Source: an uncultured Lachnospiraceae bacterium (GTDB lineage Bacteria > Bacillota > Clostridia > Lachnospirales > Lachnospiraceae). Taken from it: 7,975 bases of DNA. Each line of letters opens with the position of its first letter. The stretch's first letter is position 1. A program made the position numbers and the translations under genes. Shown here piece after piece: positions 6,872-7,975 of the stretch. The notes below the pieces were generated by a model. It saw only the letters and a program-made list of their open reading frames with translations. It was not told the origin of the DNA and did not search any database. The stretch is taken from positions 1 through 7,975 of the forward strand of contig CACXEL010000293.1 of the NCBI GenBank assembly GCA_902766655.1, given 5' to 3'.

Positions 6872-7723
6872 TTACTCACCGAACATGAAGGAATAACGTT
6901 CCCTGATTTCCCCAAAATCTATCACGCATTCATCATTGAAAATACCGACCGGGACCGGGGTGGAGAAAGGATAGATTTCCATCTTCATATCGCCATCGGG
7001 ATAATCTTCCGTCGGAGGCATATAAAGGATCCTGGTAACTGTCTCCGCGTCCGGATCCACCATCCAGTACTCCCGGACACCGGCACCCTGGTACTTTTTC
7101 ATCTTGATCAGGATGTCTTTCATTTTCGTGGATGGGGATAAAACCTCCACCACAAAATCAGGGGCCCCGTAAATCCTTGCTCGATTGATCTTTGAGCGAT
7201 CGCATACGACACAGACGTCCGGCTGGACCATAGTTTTGTTATCCTTGTCAAGCTGGACATCCACCGGGGCAATAAAAGGAATGCAGGAGGCTTTTTTCCG
7301 CATCAAGAACTCCCGCAGAAGCGCATAGATCTCTCCCCCGATCAGCTGATGGGGAGTTGTGGGAGCGCTCATGTCGTATATTACACCGTCAATCAGTTCT
7401 ACACGCTGGTCGTCCGGCAGAGCCAGGTAGTCATCGATGGTGTAAGTTCCCTGGCGGGGATAACGAGGCTGCGGATGTGACTGCACCGCATAAGAGGCAC
7501 CGGGTTCCCGGACCATGGCCTGTGAAGCTGCAGATTCCGCGCTGTAGGGCGCATCTTCCTGAAAAACCGCTGCAAGTGCCTGTATGGTCTGATACCGCGG
7601 CGCCGTGGTTGTTCCGCCAAGTACTTTCTGGACCGTTGCCAGCGGCAGGCCGGATTTCTCAGCCATATAACGGTTGGTATATCCGTATTGTTTCTTTTTC
7701 CGGCGGATTTCTTCGAGAGTCAT
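6872..7723 (-). CDS. HTH (Xre/Cro-like) - Uma2 family putative endonuclease fusion
   Basis: About 283 residues; positions here are counted from the upstream ATG (7726). Residues about 5-57 form a small helix-turn-helix domain (YGYTNRYMAEKSGLPLATVQ, then a recognition-helix-like segment and TIQALAAVF). A Gln/Ser/Pro-rich linker (60-92) joins it to a Uma2/DUF820 domain (95-284): YLALPDDQRVELIDG with E110, PHQLIGGEI (125-133), QPD with D170, FVVEVLSPST with E194, DILIKMKKY (204-212) and GVREYWMVDP (216-225). Family knowledge places Uma2 in the PD-(D/E)XK nuclease fold; D170, E194 and a Lys near 208-210 are candidate active-site residues, so the fold appears intact. Uma2 function is undefined. 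GGAGG (7735-7731) lies seven bases before the second ATG (7723) but only four before the first, hence the chosen start. The gene converges on GH3 and has its own promoter and possible operator. Confidence 0.9.
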   Translation of the reverse strand: MTLEEIRRKKKQYGYTNRYMAEKSGLPLATVQKVLGGTTTAPRYQTIQALAAVFQEDAPYSAESAASQAMVREPGASYAVQSHPQPRYPRQGTYTIDDYLALPDDQRVELIDGVIYDMSAPTTPHQLIGGEIYALLREFLMRKKASCIPFIAPVDVQLDKDNKTMVQPDVCVVCDRSKINRARIYGAPDFVVEVLSPSTKMKDILIKMKKYQGAGVREYWMVDPDAETVTRILYMPPTEDYPDGDMKMEIYPFSTPVPVGIFNDECVIDFGEIRERYSFMFGE

Positions 7724-7739
7724 CATTCTTCCTCCGTGA

Positions 7740-7784
7740 TTATTGATGAGAAGATAATTGCCGACAGCAGACCGAAAATACCAT
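7740..7784 (-). CDS. Possible 14-residue leader ORF upstream of HTH-Uma2
   Basis: Within the roughly 85-base leader of the HTH-Uma2 transcript, an ATG at 7784 is preceded by AAGGA (7795-7791) with a six-base gap. It encodes MVFSVCCRQLSSHQ and ends in TAA 13 bases before the first ATG of the main gene. Placement after a good ribosome binding site is suggestive, but the peptide is too short for coding statistics, so it may be chance. Confidence 0.22.
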   Translation of the reverse strand: MVFSVCCRQLSSHQ

Positions 7785-7813
7785 AATAATTCCTTGAACG
7801 GACGCTTTCTTCA

Positions 7814-7833
7814 CCATATAGTACCATATATGG
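7814..7833. promoter_or_regulatory. Candidate operator: phased and palindromic CCATATA motif
   Basis: CCATATA occurs at 7814-7820 and again at 7824-7830, exactly ten bases apart, so on the same face of the helix. The second copy extends into the perfect palindrome CCATATATGG (7824-7833), which also makes an inverted pair with the first copy. The motif covers the -10 box and the adjacent half of the spacer of the HTH-Uma2 promoter. A repressor bound here would block polymerase. The HTH domain of the gene itself is the obvious candidate, by inference. Confidence 0.5.
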
Positions 7834-7846
7834 AATTAATTGTCAA
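7818..7846 (-). promoter_or_regulatory. Sigma-A type promoter for HTH-Uma2
   Basis: On the minus strand a perfect TTGACA (7846-7841) is followed after exactly 17 bases by TACTAT (7823-7818), one mismatch from TATAAT. Transcription would start near 7811 and give a leader of about 85 bases before the gene. This is the best promoter match in the window. Confidence 0.82.
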
Positions 7847-7913
7847 CCTGATTGGCGGAGAAAGTATTTGCGTGAAAGCCGGGATATTTTCATAAATACT
7901 ATCCTCTCGCTTG

Positions 7914-7973
7914 TCATAGGCGGAAACCCACTGCCCTTGGGCGGTGGGAGGAGCCTTGTAAATTCGTGGCCAT
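7914..7973 (-). repeat. Hairpin-bearing element at the right edge, possible dispersed repeat or IS end
   Basis: The plus-strand arms CCCACTGCCC (7927-7936) and GGGCGGTGGG (7939-7948) pair along ten positions with one G-T, around a minimal loop. On the minus strand the same DNA is an ATG-to-TGA frame of 19 codons, MATNLQGSSHRPRAVGFRL, that resembles short hypothetical proteins I recall from clostridial genomes; such peptides usually mark translated copies of a dispersed repeat. Hairpins of this look also occur at IS200/IS605 element ends. The element is cut by the window edge, so its extent and class are unknown, and the recalled resemblance has not been checked. Confidence 0.35.
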
Positions 7974-7975
7974 TA

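Noticed and set aside
6007..6915. Minus-strand open frame of 302 codons spanning the end of GH3 and the terminator
   Set aside because: It runs through the intrinsic terminator and the end of HTH-Uma2 and is antisense to catalytic GH3 sequence. No recognisable domain.
7843..7893. Sixteen-codon minus-strand ORF (MKISRLSRKYFLRQSG) upstream of the HTH-Uma2 promoter
   Set aside because: It ends inside the -35 region of a near-consensus promoter, and nothing but a GAGAGGA upstream supports it.
1..7975. CRISPR array, tRNA or rRNA genes
   Set aside because: No regularly spaced repeats, cloverleaf-like segments or rRNA-like stretches were seen on either strand.

Overview
The window looks like chromosomal DNA of a gut-type anaerobic Firmicute, most likely Lachnospiraceae (Clostridia). 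This is inferred from a YjdF-family gene, AGGAGG-type ribosome binding sites, a domain-permuted GH3 glucosidase of the kind known from Butyrivibrio and Ruminococcus, and a Cys-rich lipoprotein of clostridial character. No 16S or other taxonomic marker is present, so genus is not resolved.

Left part (1-1800, plus strand): a YjdF/DUF2992-family gene, a possible 17-codon ORF, and a secreted lipoprotein of unknown function. A gene-poor gap (1799-2013) follows, with two short open frames that could be coding remnants or leader sequence.

Middle part (2014-6780, plus strand): a carbohydrate-processing block. A cytoplasmic GH1 beta-glycosidase and a VOC (glyoxalase/dioxygenase fold) protein form a tight two-gene unit. 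A strong hairpin and a fresh promoter candidate follow, then an 889-residue GH3 beta-glucosidase/beta-xylosidase-type enzyme whose C-terminal GH3 domain precedes the catalytic N-terminal domain. None of the three has a signal peptide. The enzymes would therefore act on imported short beta-glycosides, releasing monosaccharides and possibly aglycones that the VOC protein could modify. No transporter, PTS component or sugar regulator lies in the window. A good intrinsic terminator closes the block.

Right part (6865-7975): a convergent minus-strand gene encodes an N-terminal Xre/Cro-like helix-turn-helix joined to a Uma2-family (PD-(D/E)XK-like) domain. It has a near-consensus sigma-A promoter overlapped by a phased, partly palindromic CCATATA motif (possible operator) and a leader with a small ORF. 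At the right edge is a hairpin-bearing sequence that looks like a piece of a dispersed repeat or insertion-sequence end.

I do not see a clear new multi-gene system. The most interesting points are the HTH-Uma2 fusion with its candidate operator and leader ORF, the edge repeat, and the GH1-VOC pairing with a 13-bp repeat spanning both stop codons.
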